Source: Chamaesiphon sp. (GTDB lineage: Bacteria; Cyanobacteriota; Cyanobacteriia; Cyanobacteriales; Chamaesiphonaceae). Taken from it: 5,926 nucleotides of DNA. Location: NCBI GenBank assembly GCA_020059425.1, contig JAGVCD010000043.1:1-5926 (forward strand), in the 5' to 3' direction. The notes beneath the pieces are model-generated. The model saw only the letters and a list, made by a program, of their open reading frames with translations. It was not told where the DNA came from and searched no databases. Positions 1 through 5,926 of the stretch are shown one piece after another. A program made the position numbers and the translations under genes. The first letter of the stretch is position 1; every line of letters starts with the position of its first letter.

Positions 1-567
1 AATGACCCTACTACTGGCATTACTGGTGGTGGTTATGGGGCGATCGCTCAGCTTACTTACCTACCGAGTGAAAACACCAAGCTAGGCTTAACTTATGTTA
101 ATGCCTTTACTCCAGCAGCGGCCACTGGTGAATCTAACTCAGTGTTTGGGATTGGTAGTGGTAATGCTGATAACTTAGCTGGTAACAATAATATGTTTGG
201 TGTGCAGGTTTCTACGAAACTTAACCCCAAATTAGCTTTAGGTGGTTGGTTTGGTTATAACAAAAATAGTTTAGCCGGAGATACCAAAGATATTGTGACC
301 TGGGCAGTGACTGCTGCTTTCCCCGATTTAGGTGCACCTGGTAACTTGGGTGGACTAATTGTCGGTCAAGAACCGCGCGTGACTGCTGCCACTGGTGCTG
401 CCTTAGCAGATACTGGTTCTTCACTACATTTGGAAGGTTTCTATCAAATGAAGCTTAGTGACAGTATTAGTGTGACACCGGGTCTAATTTATTTGACTGC
501 TCCTGATCAAAATAATGCGAATGGTGGGGCGTTGATCGGTACTATTCGTACTACTTTTAGCTTTTAG
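1..567 (+). CDS. Outer-membrane iron-uptake/carbohydrate-type porin, C-terminal part (5' end outside window)
   Basis: The frame is open from base 1 to a TAG at 565-567 and encodes the last 188 residues of a beta-barrel porin. The sequence is rich in Gly, Asn, Thr and Ser. It has short alternating hydrophobic stretches typical of transmembrane beta strands (for example GYGAIAQLTYLP, NTKLGLTYVNAF, KLALGGWFGYNK, SISVTPGLIYLT). It ends in TIRTTFSF, and a terminal aromatic residue is the usual outer-membrane assembly (BAM) signal. By resemblance, not by search, this matches the cyanobacterial SomA/SomB-like porins, which carry an N-terminal SLH domain and an OprB-type barrel and have been linked to passage of inorganic ions including iron. 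The SLH part would lie upstream and cannot be checked. A GTG at 142 is an internal Val codon, not a start. The gene converges on the pil block, 27 bp away, and is probably functionally unrelated to it. Confidence 0.85.
   Translation, partial: NDPTTGITGGGYGAIAQLTYLPSENTKLGLTYVNAFTPAAATGESNSVFGIGSGNADNLAGNNNMFGVQVSTKLNPKLALGGWFGYNKNSLAGDTKDIVTWAVTAAFPDLGAPGNLGGLIVGQEPRVTAATGAALADTGSSLHLEGFYQMKLSDSISVTPGLIYLTAPDQNNANGGALIGTIRTTFSF
40..47. repeat. HIP1 octamer GCGATCGC (one of four exact copies)
   Basis: Exact GCGATCGC palindromes occur at 40-47, 715-722, 1082-1089 and 2625-2632. The CGATCG core recurs at many further places, for example near 1027, 1442, 1606, 2794, 3034, 3972, 4185, 4402, 5084 and 5274. 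By chance well under one octamer would be expected in 5.9 kb. HIP1 over-representation is an established signature of many cyanobacterial genomes. All four copies lie inside coding sequence. In three of them (40, 1082, 2625) the octamer is read in the frame that gives Ala-Ile-Ala. Confidence 0.9.
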
Positions 568-594
568 ATGCATTTGAATCTACTGGAGATAAAA

Positions 595-1149
595 TCACTC
601 TAAATGTTCAGCCATAATAGTTGTGTTCACCATAACAAAAGGCAAATGAGCACTGCTTAAGCCCATGCTAATTCTAGGATTGCTACTAGGATTCAAAACA
701 AACAGCGGATATATGCGATCGCTACCCTCTGTGATTAGGTGTCGATAATAATTGGGCATCACCCATTCATAATCATTATCTAATATGACTTGGGTCTGGC
801 GCCATCGACCTAATAAATCAGAAAAATGCTCGTCAGGGCGATGAATTATCACGATTATTTCACCGCCCATTTTAATCTTCCACTCTGGATCACACAGTAA
901 ATAAGCTAAATCACAAGGCAACATTACTGAGCTAGATCCACGACCAGCGTTGGTAAATGGTGTAGAAATCAGATTGCTCTGTCGTATCCGAATGATCGGT
1001 AGCGGCAGGGCAATTAGACTTTCGTGCGATCGACGAATACTCGGCACCATTTCGACGTAAGGGCGATATTGCTGGAGCAAAGCGATCGCCAACTCATGGT
1101 TACTATATTCGGCTAGGAGTGACTCATATTCCTCTCGCTGACTAGTCAT
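595..1149 (-). CDS. Hypothetical protein, 184 aa, translationally coupled to pilC
   Basis: I do not recognise this family. The ATG (1149-1147) overlaps the pilC TAA (1151-1149) by one base as TAATG, with no convincing Shine-Dalgarno sequence before it. This suggests translation by coupling to pilC and membership of the same transcript. The product appears soluble: there is no signal peptide and no membrane-length hydrophobic segment. Residues 1-30 look helical and charged. The middle (about 45-130) looks mixed alpha/beta, with hydrophobic runs such as LIALPLPIIRIR and GGEIIVIIHRP that resemble beta strands. Only two cysteines (79, 86) are present, with no Walker, zinc-ribbon or response-regulator motif that I can see. 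Position as the fourth gene after pilB, pilT and pilC makes a role in pilus function or regulation possible, but that is inference from context alone. A HIP1 octamer at 1082-1089 encodes AIA at residues 21-23. The gene ends 27 bp from the convergent porin. Confidence 0.75.
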   Translation of the reverse strand: MTSQREEYESLLAEYSNHELAIALLQQYRPYVEMVPSIRRSHESLIALPLPIIRIRQSNLISTPFTNAGRGSSSVMLPCDLAYLLCDPEWKIKMGGEIIVIIHRPDEHFSDLLGRWRQTQVILDNDYEWVMPNYYRHLITEGSDRIYPLFVLNPSSNPRISMGLSSAHLPFVMVNTTIMAEHLE

Positions 1150-2375
1150 TAGCCCAATTTTTCAAATACTTTGAACATGGGTAGATACATCGATAACAAG
1201 ATCACTGCTACCATCCCAGCTAAGAAAACCATCATAATTGGCTCCAAAACACTAGTCAGAGCTTTCACTGCCTGTTCTACTTCATCCTCATAAAAGTCGG
1301 CTACTTTCATCATCATGGAATCTAGTTCCCCGGTTTCTTCACCAATGCTGATCATTTGAATCGCCAAAGGTGGGAAAACTCTTTCTCGTTGCAGAGCCAA
1401 ACTGAGCATACCGCCCTGTTGTACTTCTTGCTTGGATTTATCGATCGCATTAGCAATTACTTGATTACCAGAAGTATCACGCACAATATCCAAAGAGCTC
1501 AGAATTGGCACTCCAGAACGAGTTAAGGTGCCAAAGATACGGCAGAATCTGGCGACTGCTGTTTTTTCGTTGAGGTCACCTAAGATGGGCATTTTTAGTA
1601 ATATCCGATCGATCGTCACCCGACCATTTTTGGTTTTGTAGTAAGTTCTAAAAGCAATCACCGTACCCACTATCACGATCACTGGAATAATGGCGCGCCA
1701 ACTGGTGAGAATATTGCTGACATCCAGCATAAATAAGGTCAAACCTGGCAGTTCTGTCCCTAAGCCTTTAAAAATATTGGCGAATACCGGAATCAAGAAA
1801 ACGGTCATTCCCACAAACACGATACAGGCTAGAATTCCGACGGCGATCGGATAAGCCATGGCTCCTTTGACCTGATTTTTCAATCGTGCCATATCTTCTA
1901 AAACTTTAGCTAAGCGATTTAAAACCTCATCTAATACCCCGCCTACTTCACCAGCTTGTACCATACTGACATACAGGTTATCAAAACATTCAGGGTGCTT
2001 ACGCATCGCATCGGAGAGATTCACCCCCTGTTGTACTTCTATGCTAATTGCCTTGAGTGACTTTTTCATGCGCGGGTTGGTGCATTGTTCACCCAAAATA
2101 CTCAAACAGCGCACCATCGCCACCCCAGCATTCACCATCGCTGCAAACTGGCGCGAGAAAATAGCTTTGTCTCTTACCGAGACTGGACTGATGGCTGCTT
2201 CAATATCTTGAACGCTAATTTTGCTAAAATCAAAACTTTTTTGTTGATGGATATTTTGGACAAACTGATATTTTTTACTCAGTTGTTTGCGGGCAACTTG
2301 AATAGTGGTGGCAGAGACTTTCTCTTGACGAGTGTTACCCTGATTATCACGGACTTCAGCAATGAAAGTAGGCAT
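1149..2375 (-). CDS. pilC: PilC, type IV pilus inner-membrane platform protein
   Basis: This 408-residue protein has the length and layout of the PilC/GspF family. PilC is the polytopic inner-membrane platform that couples the PilB and PilT ATPases to pilin addition and removal. An N-terminal segment (about 1-65) is followed by two T2SF repeats, at roughly 71-195 and 274-397. Both repeats contain the family's Gly-Glu helix-turn signature: AGEVGGVLDEVLNRL at 141-155 and IGEETGELDSMMMKV at 344-358. Three membrane segments are evident, about 172-196 (ending GMTVFLIPVF), 227-243, and 373-397 (ending VILLSMYLPMF). The stretch DKAIFSRQFAAMVNAGV at 69-85 is typical of the family. The ATG at 2375-2373 is the first Met and fits the usual short N-terminus; no clear Shine-Dalgarno sequence precedes it. 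The gene lies 38 bp after pilT and its stop overlaps the start of the next gene. Confidence 0.96.
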   Translation of the reverse strand: MPTFIAEVRDNQGNTRQEKVSATTIQVARKQLSKKYQFVQNIHQQKSFDFSKISVQDIEAAISPVSVRDKAIFSRQFAAMVNAGVAMVRCLSILGEQCTNPRMKKSLKAISIEVQQGVNLSDAMRKHPECFDNLYVSMVQAGEVGGVLDEVLNRLAKVLEDMARLKNQVKGAMAYPIAVGILACIVFVGMTVFLIPVFANIFKGLGTELPGLTLFMLDVSNILTSWRAIIPVIVIVGTVIAFRTYYKTKNGRVTIDRILLKMPILGDLNEKTAVARFCRIFGTLTRSGVPILSSLDIVRDTSGNQVIANAIDKSKQEVQQGGMLSLALQRERVFPPLAIQMISIGEETGELDSMMMKVADFYEDEVEQAVKALTSVLEPIMMVFLAGMVAVILLSMYLPMFKVFEKLG

Positions 2376-2413
2376 AATGGCAAGTGGATAGGGAAGGACT
2401 ACAGATGAAAATT

Positions 2414-3517
2414 TTAGTTGCGGCTATTGGCCATCGTGGGCATCGCCCCGACCAATCTTTCTAGCTCGTCGGGCTTGGAAGCTCTGGTCATCGCGACTTC
2501 AAAGCTAATTTTGCCCTCTTTGACGTGTTTAGCTAACATCATTTCTAAAGTCTGCATTCCCAACTTGGCACCAGTTTGGATTGAGCTATACATTTGAGCA
2601 GTTTTACCTTCCCGAATCAGGTTAGCGATCGCCGGGGTGACTACCATGATTTCTTGGATTAATATCCGACCATATTCACCAGGTTTGGGATTTTTCTTGG
2701 GAGTTAGACATTGACTAAATACGGCAATTAAAGAGTTGGAAAGCTGTGCCCGAATTTGGGGTTGTTGTTCAGGAGGAAAAACATCTAGCATCCGATCGAC
2801 AGTCTGGGCAGCGGAACTAGTGTGCAAAGTACCGAAGACTAAGTGACCGGTTTCAGCAGCAGTAATGGCCAAACTGATAGTTTCTAAGTCCCGCAGTTCT
2901 CCCACTAAAATTACATCTGGATCTTCGCGCAGAGCGGCGCGTAGGGCATTGGAGAAAGTCTTGGTATCTTCGCCCCGTTGGCGTTGATGGATCAAACTTT
3001 TTTGGTTGGGAAAAACATACTCGATGGGGTCTTCGATCGTCAAAATATGTTCAGCGCGGGTGCGATTGATCAAATCTACCATCGCAGCCATGGTAGTGGT
3101 TTTCCCGGAGCCAGTGGGACCTGTGACTAAGACTAGACCGCGTGGTCGTTTGGTAGTTTCCCGCACAATGTCGGGTAATCCGAGCTGTTCAAACTGCGGA
3201 ATCTTAGAAGATAAAGCCCGTAAACAGGCTGCATAGCAACCCCGTTCCTTGTAGACATTCACCCGAAACCGGGCTAAACCTTTAACGCCATAAGAACAAT
3301 CTAATTCCCAATTCTGTTCTAGTTCCTTGCGCTGAGTGTTATTCAGCATACTAAAGATTAGCTTTTGACAATCTTGGGGTGATAGTGGCTCATCATTAAT
3401 AGCTGCCAACTTACCACTAACTCGAAAATAAACAGGAGAACCCGCCTGAATATGCATGTCGGAGCCGCCCATTTCGACGAGCTGCTCCATTAAATCTTCA
3501 ACTAATAAGTCACTCAT
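2414..3517 (-). CDS. pilT: PilT, type IV pilus retraction ATPase
   Basis: The 367-residue product is a full-length PilT, the hexameric cytoplasmic ATPase that powers pilus retraction for twitching motility, phototaxis and DNA uptake. The N-terminal PAS-like domain (about 1-120) starts with LVEDLMEQLVEMGGSDMHI. The RecA-like core has Walker A GPTGSGKT (133-140), the Asp box IEDPIEY (161-167), Walker B ILVGELRD (203-210) and the His box GHLVFGTLHT (224-233). The C-terminal domain carries AIANLIREGK (296-305), the retraction-specific AIRNLIRE motif with Ala in place of the first Arg. Unlike PilB it lacks the long N-terminal domain and the zinc-binding cysteines, which separates retraction from extension ATPases. 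The start at 3517 is supported by an AGGAGA ribosome binding site 11 bases upstream. It sits between pilB (79 bp) and pilC (38 bp) in the same orientation. Confidence 0.96.
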   Translation of the reverse strand: MSDLLVEDLMEQLVEMGGSDMHIQAGSPVYFRVSGKLAAINDEPLSPQDCQKLIFSMLNNTQRKELEQNWELDCSYGVKGLARFRVNVYKERGCYAACLRALSSKIPQFEQLGLPDIVRETTKRPRGLVLVTGPTGSGKTTTMAAMVDLINRTRAEHILTIEDPIEYVFPNQKSLIHQRQRGEDTKTFSNALRAALREDPDVILVGELRDLETISLAITAAETGHLVFGTLHTSSAAQTVDRMLDVFPPEQQPQIRAQLSNSLIAVFSQCLTPKKNPKPGEYGRILIQEIMVVTPAIANLIREGKTAQMYSSIQTGAKLGMQTLEMMLAKHVKEGKISFEVAMTRASKPDELERLVGAMPTMANSRN

Positions 3518-3528
3518 TTTAAGCTTGA

Positions 3529-3534
3529 TCTCCT
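3529..3534 (-). promoter_or_regulatory. Ribosome binding site of pilT (AGGAGA)
   Basis: On the minus strand AGGAGA is followed by 11 bases and then the pilT ATG at 3517-3515. It is the only clear Shine-Dalgarno sequence among the four minus-strand genes; pilB, pilC and the hypothetical gene show none at a normal distance. It fixes the pilT start against the in-frame Met codons at residues 10, 16 and 21. Confidence 0.6.
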
Positions 3535-3554
3535 GTTTAAATGTGGTCAGTCAA

Positions 3555-3582
3555 AGCCAAATTGAATTCGCTCAATCTGGCT
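3555..3582 (-). promoter_or_regulatory. RNA hairpin in the pilB-pilT gap
   Basis: Read on the minus strand (the transcript), AGCCAGATTGA and TCAATTTGGCT flank a six-base loop, GCGAAT. All 11 positions pair: four G-C, six A-U and one G-U wobble. The wobble would be a mismatch if the plus strand were transcribed, so the structure is better formed in pil mRNA than in an antisense RNA. It starts 14 bases after the pilB stop and ends 20 bases before the pilT ribosome binding site. No U-run follows (the next bases are TTGACTGACC), so it does not look like an efficient intrinsic terminator. Partial attenuation, an RNA processing site or protection of a 3' end are the likely roles, all inferred. Any of these could set the PilB to PilT ratio. 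Confidence 0.55.
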
Positions 3583-3596
3583 AAATTGGGTGAATT

Positions 3597-5597
3597 TTAG
3601 TTTTCAAAGCGCGAGGTCATGCAATAGGGGCAATCTAGCCATTCTGGCTTGAGTTCGGCTATGCAACCACGACAGGTCAGAGTGGAGCGGCGTTTTGCGC
3701 GGAGTTCCGATTCTAATCCAGAGTCTGTGAAAGTTACCCGTTCGACTTCCTCTAAACTAGTGTGCCCTTCTTGCACTAGTTGCAAACTATAGGCCAGCAG
3801 TGTTTTCATGCCCTGTTGCACCGCAGTTTCTTTGATCAGGGTAGTGGGGGCTCGTTGGTTGATTTGGGTAGCGATTTCATCGGTAACTCGCATCACTTCG
3901 TAAACTCCGACCCGTCCTTTGTAGCCGACTCCATTACAGTTCCGACAGAGGGTACCTTCCGCTCGGCAAGCATCGATCGACTCTGGTAACAAGATATTGG
4001 CTTTATAAAAAGTCACTACTCCATCACTAGAGGAGGTCATCCCAAACCGGGCTAATTCTTCGCGAGATGGATTGTAGGGAATCCGGCAAGTGTTACAAAT
4101 GCGCCGCACCAGCCGTTGAGCGACGACTCCTACCAGTGCGGCAGAGACCATGAATGGTTCTACGCCCATTTCATCCAGGCGGGCGATCGAACCAGCGGCA
4201 TCGTTAGTGTGGAGAGTGGTCATTACTAAGTGACCGGTAAGGGCAGCTTCCATCGAAGTCTTGGCCGTTTCTTTATCACGGGTTTCACCCACCAAGATAA
4301 TGTCCGGATCTTGACGCATAAAAGCCCGCAAAATTGAAGGAAAGTCTACGCCTTTATCGCGAATTACTTGGACTTGGTTAATACCGGGGAGGGCGTATTC
4401 GATCGGATCTTCAGCCGTACTAATGTTTACGGCAGGATCGTTGCGTTCAGCTAGCAGGGAATAGAGAGTTGTGGATTTACCCGAACCAGTGGGACCTGTA
4501 ACTAAAATCAAACCAAAGGGCTTGGCTCCCATGCTCCGAACTGTTTCTAGTGTTTCCTCATCGCTGATTAGCTTGTCTAAGCCCAACTGGGTCGTCGAGT
4601 TATCCAAAATCCGCATACAGACTTTTTCGCCGTAGCGGCTAGGCAAAGTACTCATCCGAAAATCTACTTTGCGGCCTTCATAGGTACGACGAATCCGACC
4701 ATCTTGGGGTTTGCGCCGCTCCGAAATATCTAATTCGGCAATAATTTTAAAGCGAGAAATTACTGCCGGAATAATGTGCTTTGGCATAATCGGAAAAGCT
4801 TGGCGTAGCACTGAATCTTTGCGAAAACGCACTCGTAATCCTTCTTCTTGTGGTTCGATATGAATATCGGAAACCTTTTCGAGCAGTGCTTTGGCCAGAA
4901 TTTGGTTGACTAGTTTTACGACCGGTGCCGCTTCGGCACCTTCAATGTCGATGCCATCGTCGGCTTCCTCTTCAACTAATTGCAGCTCGTTATGAGTGCC
5001 AAAATCGGCCAACACATTATTGACATCCATTTTGCGCTCAGAAGCACTCGCTTCATCTTGCTGCATCTTTTCATCTAGATATCGATCGAGCAGCAATTGG
5101 TAATCTTCGAGGGGAATTACTTGCGCTGCCCAGGTAATATTGTGCTGACGTAAAATCTTGTCCAGATCGTTGCAAACTGCCAAATCCCCAGGGTTTACCA
5201 TTGCCAGTGTCAAAACTGGTGGATCTGTATTACTAACTTCGACCGGCAAGACTTTCAGTTGGCGGCAGCTATCGATCGACACATAAGTAGTAATTAAACT
5301 GCGTACTGCCGCTGGATTAATGCTGCTATTGCTGACATCCAGACTGGGTAAACCATACACAACCTTGAGTTCAAAAAGCTGCTGCTTTTTATATTGCTGG
5401 CGCAATTCCACCGGCAGTTCACGGCCACTCAGTTCTTCTAGAACCTCCATCAGAGGTTTATTGGCATTACGGCTTTCGACCAATGCCTGCTTCATTTGCT
5501 CTACATTGACATAACCCGACTGAATGAGTTTATTGCCAAAAGGGGAAAAATCATTGCGGGCGATGAGGGCGCGTTTGGGGGTGAAAGATTGCGTCAT
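3597..5597 (-). CDS. pilB: PilB, type IV pilus extension ATPase
   Basis: The 666-residue product is a full-length PilB, the hexameric cytoplasmic ATPase that drives pilin polymerisation through PilC. Residues about 17-175 form the T2SSE_N/MshEN-type N-terminal domain, followed by an acidic linker (about 175-222). The middle domain starts near APVVKLVNQILAKALLEKVSDIHIEP (224-249). The RecA-like core has Walker A GPTGSGKS (368-375), the Asp box AEDPIEY (395-401), Walker B ILVGETRD (434-441) and the His box GHLVMTTLHT (455-464). Cys 501, 504, 551 and 554 form the zinc-binding tetracysteine of extension ATPases. A second CxxC-x10-CxxC module (Cys 642, 645, 656, 659) ends the protein. Published work on Synechocystis PilB1 places Hfq binding at the PilB C-terminus, so this tail is a candidate docking site. 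The ATG at 5597 is the first Met and gives the expected N-terminus, although no good Shine-Dalgarno sequence precedes it. It is the first gene of the block. Confidence 0.96.
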   Translation of the reverse strand: MTQSFTPKRALIARNDFSPFGNKLIQSGYVNVEQMKQALVESRNANKPLMEVLEELSGRELPVELRQQYKKQQLFELKVVYGLPSLDVSNSSINPAAVRSLITTYVSIDSCRQLKVLPVEVSNTDPPVLTLAMVNPGDLAVCNDLDKILRQHNITWAAQVIPLEDYQLLLDRYLDEKMQQDEASASERKMDVNNVLADFGTHNELQLVEEEADDGIDIEGAEAAPVVKLVNQILAKALLEKVSDIHIEPQEEGLRVRFRKDSVLRQAFPIMPKHIIPAVISRFKIIAELDISERRKPQDGRIRRTYEGRKVDFRMSTLPSRYGEKVCMRILDNSTTQLGLDKLISDEETLETVRSMGAKPFGLILVTGPTGSGKSTTLYSLLAERNDPAVNISTAEDPIEYALPGINQVQVIRDKGVDFPSILRAFMRQDPDIILVGETRDKETAKTSMEAALTGHLVMTTLHTNDAAGSIARLDEMGVEPFMVSAALVGVVAQRLVRRICNTCRIPYNPSREELARFGMTSSSDGVVTFYKANILLPESIDACRAEGTLCRNCNGVGYKGRVGVYEVMRVTDEIATQINQRAPTTLIKETAVQQGMKTLLAYSLQLVQEGHTSLEEVERVTFTDSGLESELRAKRRSTLTCRGCIAELKPEWLDCPYCMTSRFEN

Positions 5598-5722
5598 AGA
5601 TGCTCAGGATAGTGTCTCTATGCTTATAGATTGCCCAGAATTACAGCTAAAACAATAACAACCCCAAATTTATTATTAATATTTTCATGAATTATCGTGT
5701 AGATTTTCATACCAATTTGCCG

Positions 5723-5752
5723 ATTTTTCCTAGGCAACAGCAAAAATGTCAA
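5723..5752 (-). promoter_or_regulatory. Possible pilB promoter (TTGACA -35, weak -10)
   Basis: The minus strand has an exact TTGACA (5752-5747). After 18 bases comes AAAAAT (5728-5723), which matches four of six positions of TATAAT. If used, transcription would start near 5716 and leave a leader of about 120 bases before pilB. The -35 match is perfect but the -10 is poor, and AT-rich DNA gives such matches by chance. Confidence 0.25.
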
Positions 5753-5757
5753 TATAA

Positions 5758-5790
5758 AACCATTAATAAAAAAATGCGATGTAAATGGTT
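5758..5790. repeat. 7-bp inverted repeat upstream of pilB
   Basis: AACCATT (5758-5764) and AATGGTT (5784-5790) are exact reverse complements separated by 19 AT-rich bases. The repeat sits just upstream of the TTGACA candidate, where a regulator could bind. The arms are short and the spacer long, so chance is a real alternative. Confidence 0.25.
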
Positions 5791-5926
5791 CAATCACAAC
5801 TGTGGTGGGTACAGTAAAAACAGTGAATAATATAAAGCCACGACCATCCTTGATATTGGTAGAGCCTAGACCATTAGAGATTACCCCCATATCCAGTGAT
5901 GCAAAAATGTTTTACAGTGACATGTG

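Larger units (their letters stand above)
5598..5926. other. AT-rich region upstream of pilB, no convincing gene
   Basis: This 329-bp stretch is clearly richer in A and T than the genes and should hold the promoter and leader of the pil block. A minus-strand frame is open from about 5911 to a TAA at 5626-5624; its ATG at 5890 would give 88 residues. That product has three hydrophobic runs (GFILFTVFTV, FFINGFILTFLLL, FGVVIVLAVIL) but no family I recognise, no ribosome binding site and an odd composition. I therefore treat it as probably non-coding, at most a degraded remnant. A TATAAG (5628-5623) near the pilB start could be a -10 element but has no good -35 partner. A weak 5-bp inverted repeat, TTGCC/GGCAA, lies at 5717-5737. 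I see no tRNA, riboswitch or mobile element here. Confidence 0.5.

Noticed and set aside
221..424. Minus-strand open frame of 67 codons inside the porin
   Set aside because: The plus-strand porin frame is continuous and well supported; the antisense product is Gln-rich with no recognisable features.
2085..2408. Plus-strand open frame of 107 codons opposite the 5' part of pilC
   Set aside because: It lies antisense to a confidently identified gene, and its product has no family resemblance.
3006..3236. Plus-strand open frame of 76 codons opposite pilT
   Set aside because: It is antisense to the Walker A and Asp-box region of PilT and is best explained as a shadow of that coding constraint.
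3549..3554. TTGACT on the minus strand just after the hairpin, as a -35 for a pilT promoter
   Set aside because: No acceptable -10 lies 16-18 bases downstream; that place is taken by the ribosome binding site region.
3100..4510. Similar DNA around the Walker A codons in pilB and pilT (near 4484-4505 and 3107-3130) as a repeat
   Set aside because: This is shared ancestry and constraint on the sequence VTGPTGSGK in paralogous ATPases, not a mobile or regulatory repeat.
5793..5806. TCACA-AC-TGTGG as a cyclic-AMP receptor (SYCRP1-type) site
   Set aside because: The half-sites are in the wrong order and spacing for TGTGA-N6-TCACA; the short palindrome is likely chance.
5624..5890. 88-residue minus-strand open frame directly upstream of pilB
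   Set aside because: No recognised family, no ribosome binding site, and a composition that fits translated AT-rich spacer DNA; described under the upstream region instead of being called a gene.
1..5926. CRISPR array, insertion sequence, tRNA, rRNA or toxin-antitoxin pair
   Set aside because: Both strands were read for spaced direct repeats, transposase motifs, terminal inverted repeats and tRNA-like folds; none was seen.

Overview
The window looks like chromosomal DNA from a cyanobacterium. Three things support this: four exact GCGATCGC (HIP1) octamers plus many CGATCG cores in under 6 kb, a cyanobacterial-type outer-membrane porin end, and a pilB-pilT-pilC cluster whose proteins have cyanobacterial features. 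I cannot name a genus from the sequence.

Layout, left to right. Positions 1-567 (+) hold the C-terminal 188 residues of a beta-barrel porin of the cyanobacterial iron-uptake/SomA-like (OprB-type) family, whose start lies outside the window. Only 27 bp separate it from a convergent block on the minus strand that fills the rest of the window. In transcription order (right to left) the block is: a 329-bp AT-rich upstream region (5598-5926), pilB (extension ATPase, 5597-3597), a 79-bp gap holding a clear RNA hairpin and a ribosome binding site, pilT (retraction ATPase, 3517-2414), a 38-bp gap, pilC (inner-membrane platform protein, 2375-1149), and an unrecognised 184-residue protein (1149-595) whose ATG overlaps the pilC stop codon by one base (TAATG).

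Together pilB, pilT and pilC encode the cytoplasmic motors and inner-membrane platform of a type IV pilus. PilB powers polymerisation of pilin, PilT powers depolymerisation, and both act on the PilC platform. In cyanobacteria this machine drives twitching motility, phototaxis, adhesion and natural DNA uptake. Prepilin genes and the secretin/alignment genes are not in the window.

Most of the window is a well-known gene cluster. The points deserving attention are the unrecognised fourth gene coupled to pilC, a second four-cysteine module at the extreme C-terminus of PilB, the hairpin between pilB and pilT, and an Arg-to-Ala change in the AIRNLIRE motif of PilT that lies inside a HIP1 octamer.
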